Made by a program: the position numbers and the translations under genes. This document shows, in pieces, positions 19,229 through 28,177 of a DNA stretch of 28,177 nucleotides. How positions within the stretch are numbered: the first letter of the stretch is position 1; each line of letters begins with the position of its first letter. Origin of the DNA: Phaeoceros laevis (Eukaryota; Anthocerotophyta; Anthocerotopsida; Notothyladales); the NCBI GenBank assembly GCA_049999765.1, contig JBNGIQ010003935.1:1-28177 (forward strand), written 5' to 3'. The notes beneath the pieces are model-generated. The model saw nothing but the letters and a program-made list of their open reading frames with translations. It was not told where the DNA came from and did no database searches.

Positions 19229-22065
19229 TTATACTGATGCCAGAGTCTTCTCTTCGACCTCCATGTGCACTTCATTAGTGTTATCTCGAAAAAGATTGTG
19301 GGTTTGCTGGTAGAGACGGAAGCCCACAAGGAGGATGAAGGCTGCACGAGAGATCCGAGGTATTAGTAAAACCAGCACATAACGCGTTTCTGTGAGATGG
19401 TTTTCACAAGCGAGTAGTGACCTCAAAAGCTGAACTCACCTCCGCAAAGACGAGCTGGAAACGAAGAGAGGTTCCATGCTGACAGAAAGGTTGCAACCAG
19501 CACTAGTTTCTTGTGGGAGCAGGACCTCCATGTTTGGAACAACCGTGAAAAGATTGACCGGGCTGGAATCATACCCAACAGCACAAAGCGGTAATAAGTG
19601 AATAAGTCGCAGTGGCGTTCGCCAAGCATCCTGCACGACATTTGTTCATGATACCTTGTCCTTGCAACTGTAAAGAGTAGCTGGAGTAGCAACGTGGTAT
19701 GATAAACATAGCGAAAAATACTGCAAAGGTGTCCAGGCAAACCCAATCAGTGGCTCAAGAGTTCCTTCTGAAGCAAAATTTGCCAAAAATGGACTGCAAA
19801 AAGGCACCATTCCAAAAGGAGTTGCTGACCTATTCTCCCGAGAGTCCAGAAGCTCATGAAGTAGCCAGCTTGAGCGAGCAACCAAAGAGCCACAGTCAAC
19901 TACATCAAACATAAGCACAAAGAGAAACTGAGACCCTTTTGTTTGGAAATATACATAACGAATCTACGTTGGGTGTCGCATGATACTCAGGTCCCCTAGC
20001 ATCACGAAGTGCTGCTTGGCTGTTTGGATAAATCCTCACCTTAAGAGTTGTTGAGGGGTTCCCAGAGAACATCTGTGATGTTTTCCTTGAAAAGAAGCTG
20101 ATAGAAGGCATAAGAAATCTTATGAAGTTAAGAACATCATCCTCAGTTACTTGGCTGCCATGTGGTTGCAGAGGAAGATCTCTGCAAGGTACGTCCAAAT
20201 TCAGGAGGCCAGCAAGACTATTCAGTGTTCAGTGAACGGGATTAGAAAAACAGCAGATTAGAAATAGGACAACGAACTGACAGCGGACAGAGTTCTAGCT
20301 GAGGGCATGTACCTCCGCAGGAAGTTCTTATAGATGAAGACGGCAGATAAGTGCAACAAGGCTGTGTATGCCCCTATGGTAGTAACTCTGCAACACAGAT
20401 GGCAAAAACACTAGCTTATTTGACACACAAAAACACTGGCTTATTTGACACACAGCATGTATTGTTGGTCATGTTGCAAGAAAGGGTTTCATCTCAGCCA
20501 ACACTGCATATCACCACATACTTACCCACAACTCATTTCTTGCATGAACGATGCAGATAGGATGAAGAAACAACCCATTCCAAAAAACAAGGAAGACCTT
20601 GGAACATCCTGCCACATCACAACGTCCACTGCTCCCCAAAACCATCCGTTAGTAGTACTGATGGCAAGCTATGCCGTAAAAGAATTGCATGGAAACTGCG
20701 GTCTTCTTAAAAAGCGTTCCTGAGACAAAACATACCGATGGAATTCACCCAGTGGCTTTCTTCACAGTGAGTCGATTCTGCAATACAGGCCACAAAATCA
20801 GAAGTCTCGAGGTAGCATAAACTGCTGTGCTGCATATCTCCCTGAGGCAAGTAAGCTTGATGGGTCTCAAGTGCCACACAGAACTGACCACTAAACCGTT
20901 GCCATGACATAGGGGATTGAGACTCCAACTTGGGAATGCGAGCTGGAGGCTCGGCTATCTCAAGTGAAAGGGCCTCCTTATCAGAAATGGTCTTCCGTTT
21001 GTGTTGACTGTGTTTCGCTCTTAACGAAACACTTCCCCTAACCGCGAGGCAACCCTCCACCGGATTTCCAGCATCTAGTTCTGGTGGTTCCACTTTTCTG
21101 CCAGATGTCCTCACTGAGGGGCGAGCTTCTGCACTGAAAGCGGACTGATCCCCTTGGGCTTGCACCGCTTGCTCTGCTCTGGCTCTCCTCCTCGAAAGCC
21201 GAGGAGCTTCGTCTACGTGCTCTGCAAAATTTGCCTGCTCTCTGTCAAGTGCCATCCTCGAGCTTCTGGATCCCTCCAAACTCGCTACAGATACGTCATC
21301 AACAGAGGCACTATCGACACCATTCTGCCTTTCTCTCGCCTGTTGCTCCATCCTGACTCCTGTCGTGCTTTTGTCGACGCGTACAGGTTCTTCTAAGAAT
21401 GCGTTGGTGACCTCTCGAGCCAACTGAGCAGGTCTGGTTGGAGGAGAGACATTTGGAGTGTTGCAAGGATTCTTAGTCCCAGACGTTTCCTGCTCAAACG
21501 AGCTCCGAACACCTTGCCGGTCCAAATCAATTTGCAGAGTCTCTGCAACAACCTTCCCTCTCCTGGATCCTTTAGCCCTTGGCCGGGTTTCTTCAGGCTC
21601 AATGTAGTGGTAGTCTTCATCCGATTCCACTTTGTAGTCCAACTTCTTCACCCTTCTTTGACGTAGAGATGCAGGCTTCTCTCCTTCCCGTTCTTCCTCT
21701 TCAGGAATTGACACCCCCTTTGGACTCTTCGTAGCCTTCCGACTCCGCCTGAGACCTTTGAAACAGTTCACAGCGACAGCATCTGCGGCCATGCTTGGAA
21801 TAGTGGGCAATGAGCTGATGCCTGGCGTAGTAGTCATTTTCAAAGGAAGGGCATAGTCATGCCGGAAATCTATGGCGCCGACAGACTCTGGCGCTGCCAG
21901 GAGCGCTTCCCTCTCGAGCTTGTAGTTCAAGGACTTGGTTGCCAAGGCATCTGCCAGAGGCACCACCTGTCTCCCAGCTCCCCGCCTGCCCCCTCCCTTG
22001 GGAGACGAGAGTGATGCGCCTTCCTGCAAGGAGGTTGACAGGGATGCCTCCCTGCTCGATCCCAT
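19229..22065 (-). CDS. RTNLB: Reticulon-like protein B (RTNLB) with long N-terminal extension
   Basis: Reticulons insert hairpin-like membrane segments into tubular ER and shape it. Eight minus-strand exons: 22065-20736, 20628-20526, 20387-20313, 20217-20040, 19899-19830, 19720-19655, 19562-19440 and 19341-19229. All introns are GT-AG, some with TACTAAT-like branch sites, and phases match (685 residues). The reticulon homology domain begins at about residue 445 with VDVVMWQDVPRSSLFFGMG. Hydrophobic segments follow at about 454-472, 482-500, 563-600 and 627-662. Family landmarks are TEDDVLNFIRFLMP, MFSGNPSTTLK, FWTLGRI, CSHKKLV and AWNLSSFPAR, followed by a short polar C-tail. The first ~440 residues are charged, Ser/Arg/Glu-rich and look disordered; they carry basic KRR-like clusters and a LDYKVESDEDYHYIEPEE acidic stretch. 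Long extensions occur in the Arabidopsis RTNLB17/18/21/22 group, which this gene resembles in architecture. The start (MGSSREASL) is the first ATG in the frame; the ATG could still be preceded by a UTR exon. Confidence 0.9.
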
Positions 22066-23249
22066 CTTCACTATCAGGTGGATGCAACCTTCCAGCCAAA
22101 ATTGCAGAGGTCACCCGTCGCTTCACCGATCATTGACCGCGGCTTCCCTCCAGAGAGACAGGACTTGGAAGCTGTTGTCTCTTTTCAGGAGCGTTTCACA
22201 CCAAACTGATTTCAGGAAACAGCAATCTGATGAGATAAGGCAAGCATCAAAGCAGGACGATGAAACGTCTGTCTCAACTCTAGCAATCTCAAGGCTGGGG
22301 AGTTCTGCGCTGCATTCCAAATAGCCCGCAAATAAAGCGCCGTCAATTGAAAGGCTCTACCTTGGCAACCGAACTTGTTGAGGAGAGCCAGGTAACCGCA
22401 CCCCAATTTCAACTCGAAACAATCGTCACAAACGTCCAAAATGCACACTATCTTCAGAAATCCGCAACTCTCATCTACCAAAAATGCAGGCAAAACAAGT
22501 GATCTATGCAACGGAGATCCTCCACCGACAGAAGCTCTCTTCTCCAAAACACCTTGGGTGTTGCGGAACTTTGAGCAGCACGCAATTGCCCAGCGCAGGC
22601 GCATCAAACAATCTCCTCTACATGGCTGGGAGAAGCACACGGAGCAGCCGGCTGATGAGCCTGTGTGTCGCACAAATGGCGGAGCAAGTAAAGGGGGACC
22701 ACCTGCACGTCTGCTACAGTTGTTGCTGATGAATGCGAAACCCTGGAGCCCTTCAATCCCCCTTCAATCCCCCTTCCATCCCGCCATATGCGTTCCTGTC
22801 GGAGCCGTTGCGGAGCATTTGAATTCTTACTGTACATTACTGCCAATAACGACTTTGTGACTGCCGAGGAACACGGTAACCCTGGCGCCGCCGCTTTCTG
22901 CTTGGGTAAATAATAAGCTGACATGGTAATTCCTCCGGGACTGGTCACCCTTGAAGCCCACAGTCGATTCTGCCTCCTGAGGAAGCTGTTAGCTCTAGGG
23001 CTATGGCCTCAAGTCGAGCTACTGTAAACGAGCAATGTGCACAACATCGGGATGATAAGCTGTATGATCAGCGCAGTAGCTGTTTACAGGGAAAGGCGTG
23101 GCATGTGTGATGTAAAAGGGCTTCAACCTGTTTCCAAAATTTCAAGTAAGCAAACGTGGAAAAACAGTCGTGCTAGTTCTGGTTTCTGTTTCAAATCAGC
23201 TGTGCAAGACCTGGATCAGCTGCCCAGACAGAACTTTATGTTCAGAGGA
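22066..23249. other. Intergenic region between two minus-strand genes
   Basis: These 1,184 bp should hold the reticulon promoter and 5' UTR (left part) and the receptor-like protein 3' UTR (right part). A pyrimidine-rich tandem of a ~11-base unit (ccttcaatccc type) lies at about 22748-22782. A plus-strand frame of 139 codons at 22441-22860 has no recognisable domain or coding signature, and I do not call it. No RNA gene is seen. Confidence 0.5.
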
Positions 23250-26200
23250 TTATCCCCCGTAAATGTGCTGGGGCCACTTGAACAGCACAAGTGACAATGT
23301 ACTCAGAAACGCAATTGCAAAGCCTATGGAGAATGCTGTCAAGGATATAAAGCCATTCTCCCCCCAGTTTGATGAGAGTACGGTGTTTCCTGGAGACGGA
23401 GGGGCATCGTAGGGCGATGGACATTTCACCACCAGAGGTAGCCCGCATAACCCAGGATTGCCAGCAAATGAAGACGGATCGAATTTGGAAAACATGGGGG
23501 CCCCTGGAATTGGTCCTGAGAGATTGTTGTAGGAGACATTCAACGCACTGAGCTGGTCCAGGTTTGCCAGGTATGGCGGCAGCCCTCCAGAGAGCTGGTT
23601 GTTGGAGAGGTCCATTTGCTCCAGTTGAGTGAGTTTGTCGAGTGCGGAGGGGATTCTTCCGGTGAAGCTGTTGTGGGACAGGTTGAGGAACCGCAAGAAC
23701 TGAAGCGTTCCAATTCCAGCAGGAATTTCACCCTCGAAGGAGTTGCTGGAAAAGTCCAGGATGGTCGTGGCGTAGTACAAGCGAGTGTAGTTCTGAGTGG
23801 TCCCCTTCGCAGTGAGCTCCAACTCTGTAAAGTCGTTGGAGTACTCGTCCCTGAGGACCACCATCTTCTTCGAGTCCTGAAATCCATGAAGGGCGGACCA
23901 GTTCTTGGGAAGCTCGCCGCTGAACTGGTTGCCTGACAACAGCAGTATGCGTATCGTTGTGGCATTCGGCAACCAGGAGCTGATTGTCCCTGTAAACCGG
24001 TTTCTGGAAAGGTTCAGAAGGAAAATGCTGGAGCAGATGGGTTGAAGGGCCTCGTGGAAAACGTCTCCGCCCAACCTGTTTCCCGCAAGGTCTATGTGCT
24101 GAAGATTTCTGCACTGGCCCAGAGAAGGGGGAAGAGAACCCGTCAATCTGTTGTCCCTCAAGTACAGGAACTGCAGCTGCTCAAGGTTGCCCACGGTGTC
24201 TGGTATGGGCCCTGTTAACAGATTGAGTGACAGATGCAGTGATATGATCCCAACGTGCTCGAACAACTCTTTGGGGATATTTCCACTAAGTCTGTTGTCA
24301 GCGAGGTTCAGGTACGCCAGAGATAGACTACTTCCAAGCAGAGTTGGAATAGGACCTGTCAGGGCATTTGAATGCAAGGTGAGATTGACCAAGCGAGTGC
24401 AGTTGTTGAGAGAGGTTGGGATGCCCCCAGTAAGTTGCGTCCAGCTCAACCATAGAAACTCAAGATGGCTCAGCTGTCCCAGTTCCTCAGGAATGCTTCC
24501 ATTGATATTGCTGTGACTGGTCACGTCAGACGCACGACCTATGGTCAGAAGCTTGAGCTTTCTGCAGGACGCAATCTCCTTTGGAATTGGACCACTCAAA
24601 TCGGTGCCCATCAGGATAAGATTGTCCAGATGAGTGAGATTACCTATTGCAGCAGGTATTGGGCCTGATATAGGGTTGCCAGCCACGTTCAACCATGTCA
24701 GTGTCGTTGGAAGGTCGACGGGGATTGTCCCTGATAGCCTGTTGAAGCCCAGACCAAGTCCCCACATCTGTGTGAAGTTACTGAACCAAGGAGGAATCCG
24801 TCCAGAGAACTTGTTGATGTCCAGACCTATTGCCTCTAGCAAATGCAGCTGTTGCAGCTCCCCTGGGATCAAGCCGTGGAGATTATTGGCACCTAAGTTG
24901 AGCAGTCGAAGATCCGTGAGGTTGCCAAGTGTAGCCGGGATGGTTCCAGTAAGGTTGTTCATGCTCACATCCAACCGAAACAAGCATGGCAGCATGCCCA
25001 GCCTCGGACTTACTGGTCCTGTCAACTGGTTGCCTCTTAATCTCAATTCCTGCAGCGACGTGCAGTTACCGAGGGCATCTGGGATGTGCCCTGTGATGTG
25101 CCCTTTGAGCAGCAAAGCATCCCACCCAATCGCAAGGATGACAAGCCTCTTCAGCCTCCCTATCTCGTCCGGTATTGAGCCTGACAAGTTGGTGTTGCGT
25201 AAAAACAGTTGTTCCAGCTTTGTCAAGTTCCCAAGCGACCGAGGTATGGGGCCTGATAGCTGGTTGCCGTTGAGATGTAGTTGCCTCAAGGAAATTGCAT
25301 CCCCCAGCTCTGAAGGAATGCCTCCTGTGAGAAAGTAACAGCCTGACAGATCGAGGGTGTCCAAGTTTGAGAGGTTACCAAGATGGGGAGGAATGCTACC
25401 ACTGATGGCGGTGTTCCAGGAGAGATCCAGGACCGACAAAGTGGACAGGCTACCAAGCTCTCTGGGTATTTGACCAGAGAGTGCATTGAAAGACAAATCC
25501 AACGTTTTCAAAGATACGAGGCCACCTAGGACCGGAGGAATGGAGCCTTTCAGAGACATATTTGACAGTACCAGCGTCTCCAAGTTTGTAAGCTTCGCCA
25601 ACTCATCCGGGATGAGACCCGACAGATAGAAGTTCTCACTCAGATCCAACTTTGTCAATGCTGTTGCATTTCCTAGCTGCCGAGGTATGCCCCCTTGCAG
25701 ATAGTTACCTGAGAGATTCATACTGACGAGGTACGGCAAGCTCCCAATGGACGGGGTGATCATGCCCTCCAGCAACTGAGCAGACAGGTCGAGAGACACC
25801 AGCCGAGAAAGGTTGTTGCACTGAAGACCTGGCCACCTGCAATGTGAGGCACCCTTGTCGGATCCGTCCCAGGTGCTCAAAACTCCGAAAGGATCATTAC
25901 TAATAGCCGCCTTGAAATCCAGCAGGGCTTTCCTGTCGGTTGCATCATTCACTTCGGTACTCTCTCTTCTGTGCCCTCCTGCTCCCTGCCTCATGTCCGT
26001 ACCTGCCGAAATGGTGCATTGAAAGGATTGTTACGTGAGGAATGCCTCAAGCCACCATTGACCAGAAGCACGTCTACAGAACAAGCTTACCTAGCTCTGG
26101 TTTAAAGCTGGTGGCCAGTGGCTTGCGTGCCTCAACTTCAGAGAAACATTCCTTGGCTGAAAGGCGGCAACACGGACTACAAATGAGATCGAACAACTGA

Positions 26201-26414
26201 TCCTAAAAGGACGTTAAATTTGCTCGAGGGGAAGAAGCACCACACCTGGAAACTGGAAGGAAGACAGCAAATGCATGTATGCTCGAGAGTCCGAGAGAAA
26301 ACTGCTCCCAAGGCGGCTGCAAGAAACCAAGGCGACCATAAAACACCACCAGGTGAGCTCAGACATCTTCGCAGGCCAGATCCTCAGACAATGGCATTTG
26401 CAAACGACCTCCAT
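23250..26414 (-). CDS. Leucine-rich-repeat receptor-like protein (RLP), no kinase
   Basis: RLPs are plasma-membrane surface receptors for immunity or development that signal through partner kinases. Three minus-strand exons: 26414-26246, 26156-26091 and 26002-23250 (GT-AG, phase-consistent), totalling 995 residues. The large exon alone starts with a non-secretory sequence. Exon 1 supplies a plausible signal peptide after a second Met (MSELTWWCFMVALVSC, Met at 26366), which may be the true start. Order: signal peptide; LRR N-terminal cap (DRKALLDFKAAISNDPFG, with a Cys pair around HCRWPGLQC) from about residue 101; about 26 plant-type LRRs (LxxLxxLxLSxNxLSGxIP); an island with ELELTAKGTTQNYTRLYY; four more LRRs; a C-cap with NPGLCGLPL; a Pro/Ser linker; one membrane helix at about 962-986; and a cytoplasmic tail of only ~9 residues (KWPQHIYGG). 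The island four LRRs before the membrane is the classic RLP/BRI1/PSKR layout. No Ser/Thr kinase follows. The ligand cannot be predicted. Confidence 0.93.
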
Positions 26415-26842
26415 CTAAAATGTAACCGCAAGCAGGTTTGACCTGTCATCCAGCATCATGCGCCCGTAGATGCTCTCGTGGCTCCCGTTGGAGGAATTAG
26501 TGACGAAAGACTCGAATGACGATGGAGAAGCTGGTCACCGGAGTCAAGTCAAGTGCAAAGCCGAGACGTGGATTTCCACAGCTCGCGTTTGGTAACCGAC
26601 TTTCAGGAATCTATTTGCTCTAAATTATAAAATGAGCCAAAACCATAAAGAAATATGGTACATGTAATGGACTTACATGCGAGATAACTAGATAGTTACC
26701 TGAAGTAATTAGTGAGCTACTTGATATCTAAGATTAGGTGTCGATTATTGATAGGTTGGGGTTTGGGCATGAGTTCAGTGGCAGCCTTTTAAGGCTCTCG
26801 AGCTCTGCCTGGGAGATCCCTTTGTAAGCCCGAGCTTGAGTT
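26415..26842. promoter_or_regulatory. Upstream region of the receptor-like protein gene
   Basis: No gene is seen. On the minus strand a TTTATAAT element at 26631-26624 lies ~210 bases from the first ATG and could serve as a TATA box. Its right part is AT-rich, with several short direct repeats such as the tagatagttacc/agtgagctactt stretch near 26690-26730. Confidence 0.3.
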
Positions 26843-27045
26843 GGGTGATGCCTTGAGCTCTTTGTTGTAGTGTGCCTTGATATAAAGAAGGGGTGATGCC
26901 TTGAGCTCTTTGTTGTAGTGTGCCTTGATATAAAGAAGGGTTGTCCACAATATAGTGTTAGTATGCTGTGGAGCTCTTGAGTTCTTTGTTGTAGTGTGCC
27001 TTGATTTAAAGAAAGGGTTGTCCAGGATATAGTGGTAGCATGCTC
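26843..27045. repeat. Tandem repeat of a 48-bp unit with a longer degenerate third copy
   Basis: Two identical 48-bp units occupy 26843-26890 and 26891-26938 (each starts gggtgatgcc and contains gagctctttgttgtagtgtg). A third, diverged copy follows: the shared core tgttgtagtg recurs at 26863, 26911 and 26987 (spacing 48 then 76). The third copy extends the match through gggttgtcca and the atatagtg/tagcatgct segment. Because 48 is divisible by three, a minus-strand frame here repeats a 16-residue unit, but it has no gene-like features. Confidence 0.85.
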
Positions 27046-27291
27046 TAGAGCTCTATGTGTAGCATGCTCTCGAGTGTCACGAGGCGTTGTCACACCTCGG
27101 ACATCAACTAGCTGCCTCCTACAAGGCAACAGTTCTCTTTGTTGAATTACAAGTGTGAATAGGTTAATATTCGCCGCATAAGTGTCTAACTATGAAGCCT
27201 ATGTGAAATATGTGAAAGGCTATGTAACTAGCATTTTAAGGAACTAGCTATGTCGTTCTTTATTATATAGTGGTACCTTGTGCAAGGCTTA
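27046..27291. other. Intergenic, no gene seen
   Basis: AT-rich DNA with repeated tagcatgctct and aactagct motifs continuing from the tandem repeat. No supported reading frame or RNA gene. Confidence 0.5.
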
Positions 27292-27368
27292 TTTGCTTGT
27301 CAATTCTAGCAAGCATTTCTAAGTTTCCATGGTTTGCTTGTCAATTCTAGCAAGCATTTCTAAGTTTC
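27292..27368. repeat. 36-bp direct repeat, two identical copies at 41-bp spacing
   Basis: Identical 36-base copies at 27292-27327 and 27333-27368 start tttgcttgtc and end aagtttc. Each contains the inverted pair TGCTTG/CAAGCA around a 10-base loop, so each can form a small hairpin. Confidence 0.88.
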
Positions 27369-27881
27369 AGTGGTTACTTGCAAAGACTCTTGTAAATTTC
27401 TGACTTGCAGTCTGTCATGTGTGATAGAGCTGCTCAAATCTTAGAATTGGTTGAGTGATTTCATCTTCACGCTTCAGCGCAATCCTGCGCAAGTGTTCAC
27501 AGTCATGAAATTGTGTGCTAATTCCTTGTGTTTGTGGCTCGTCTTGGATGAGCTCTTGGCCACGGCGGCTGCTTGAAGGTGGTTGCCCGAATGCTGCTTC
27601 GAAGGCTCATTCTAGGGAGAGGACTCTGAGGAGGCCACCATGGCTGGCCCTGCTTGTCACCATGTTCCACTGTACTGATCGCTCTTTCATTCAGGCTTAC
27701 AGTTCACCTTGGAGGCATCTGTGGCGGAGCTTCGGCTGCTGGCTTGTTGAACGGCCAATCCAGATCAGGTCGCGGCTGCGGCAGCCATTGCGAGGTGGAG
27801 AGGAGAAAGCTGCAGCTAATTGCGCTGCCTTGTGGCTTGGAGGTGCGAGGCAGGAGGCCGTCGGGCAGAGTTTGCGAACCT
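27369..27881. other. Intergenic, no confident gene
   Basis: Plus-strand frames from 27515 and 27654 are open here and continue into the 17-bp minisatellite. Their sequences are low-complexity and unrelated to any family I know, so I treat them as chance openings. Confidence 0.45.
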
Positions 27882-27892
27882 GCAGGCATCCC

Positions 27893-28079
27893 GCAGTCCA
27901 GACGATACCGCAGGCCAGGCGATCCCGCAGGCCAGGCGATCCCACAGGCCAGGCGATCCCGCAGGCCAGGCGATCCCGCAGGCCAGGCGATTCCACAGGC
28001 CAGGTGTTCCCGCAGGCCAGGCGTTCCCGCAGGCAAGGCGTTCCCGCAGGCCAGGCGATCCCGCAGGCCAGGCATTCAG
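27893..28079. repeat. 17-bp GC-rich minisatellite, about 11 units
   Basis: Eleven contiguous 17-base units (consensus gcaggccaggcgatccc) run from 27893 to 28079, with a truncated unit at 27882-27892. Variants include an a at position 1 (units at 27944 and 27995), gttccc for gatccc (27995-28045) and a diverged first and last unit. Because 17 is not a multiple of three and the unit has no stop in any phase, long frames stay open on both strands; this explains the overlapping apparent proteins here. Confidence 0.93.
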
Positions 28080-28177
28080 CCAGGCTAGCGCTCTCCCACA
28101 GCAAGAACTGATTGAGTGTGAGTGGATTGGTGGCGAGAGAAAGCTTGGGCAGGCGCCAAGCACGGCCAGACAGCGTG

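Noticed and set aside
19646-19918. Minus-strand frames that first suggested a TLC-domain or unknown multi-pass membrane protein
   Set aside because: Splicing the small exons in phase gives clear reticulon-domain landmarks, which explain the hydrophobic segments better.
22441-22860. Plus-strand frame of 139 codons
   Set aside because: No recognisable domain, and it lies in the probable 5' and 3' flanks of two minus-strand genes.
26734-27129. Minus-strand frame with a 16-residue internal repeat
   Set aside because: It is produced by the 48-bp tandem duplication, is low-complexity, and has no supporting signals.
27893-28079. CRISPR-like array
   Set aside because: Units are directly contiguous with no unique spacers, and the context is a plant nuclear genome; it is a minisatellite.
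27515-28163. Several overlapping frames of 115-198 codons on both strands
   Set aside because: They owe their length to the 17-bp stop-free minisatellite and share no gene-like composition outside it.

Overview
This looks like nuclear DNA of a green land plant. The gene-rich part (about 1.6-26.4 kb) carries six intron-containing or PPR-type plant genes, including plastid magnesium chelatase, a polyamine-pathway amidase, a reticulon and an LRR receptor-like protein. Three things point to a seedless plant (bryophyte, lycophyte or fern) rather than a seed plant: the style of the PLS-class PPR editing-factor gene, a giant centrosome/basal-body-type protein with a CEP350-like C-terminus (plants with flagellate sperm keep such parts), and the compact layout. 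Most introns are 76-203 bp, with one of 472 bp. I cannot name the species.

Layout, left to right. 1-1590: AT-rich, short tandem duplications and one small minus-strand reading frame that weakly resembles the C-terminal half of a ribosome-inactivating protein. 1591-3026 (-): CHLI, two exons. 3435-5019 (-): N-carbamoylputrescine amidase, eight exons. 5020-6075: divergent intergenic region. 6076-15830 (+): a twelve-exon gene for a predicted 2,633-residue, mostly disordered protein whose last ~120 residues match the CEP350/TRM type of C-terminus. 16130-18754 (+): single-exon PPR gene with 18 motifs, built partly from exact 351-bp-period internal duplications and ending where a DYW domain would begin. 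19229-22065 (-): reticulon-like (RTNLB) gene, eight exons, with a ~440-residue N-terminal extension. 23250-26414 (-): LRR receptor-like protein, three exons, about 30 LRRs, island domain, one membrane helix and no kinase. 26415-28177: repeat-rich, no convincing gene, ending in a 17-bp minisatellite.

All exon boundaries were placed by eye from GT-AG sites, reading-phase continuity and family similarity. In every multi-exon model the summed exon length is an exact multiple of three: CHLI 430 aa, amidase 303 aa, CEP350-like 2,633 aa, reticulon 685 aa, receptor-like protein 995 aa. No transcript data were available. The genes look like independent housekeeping, cell-biology and defence/signalling loci, not a functional cluster.
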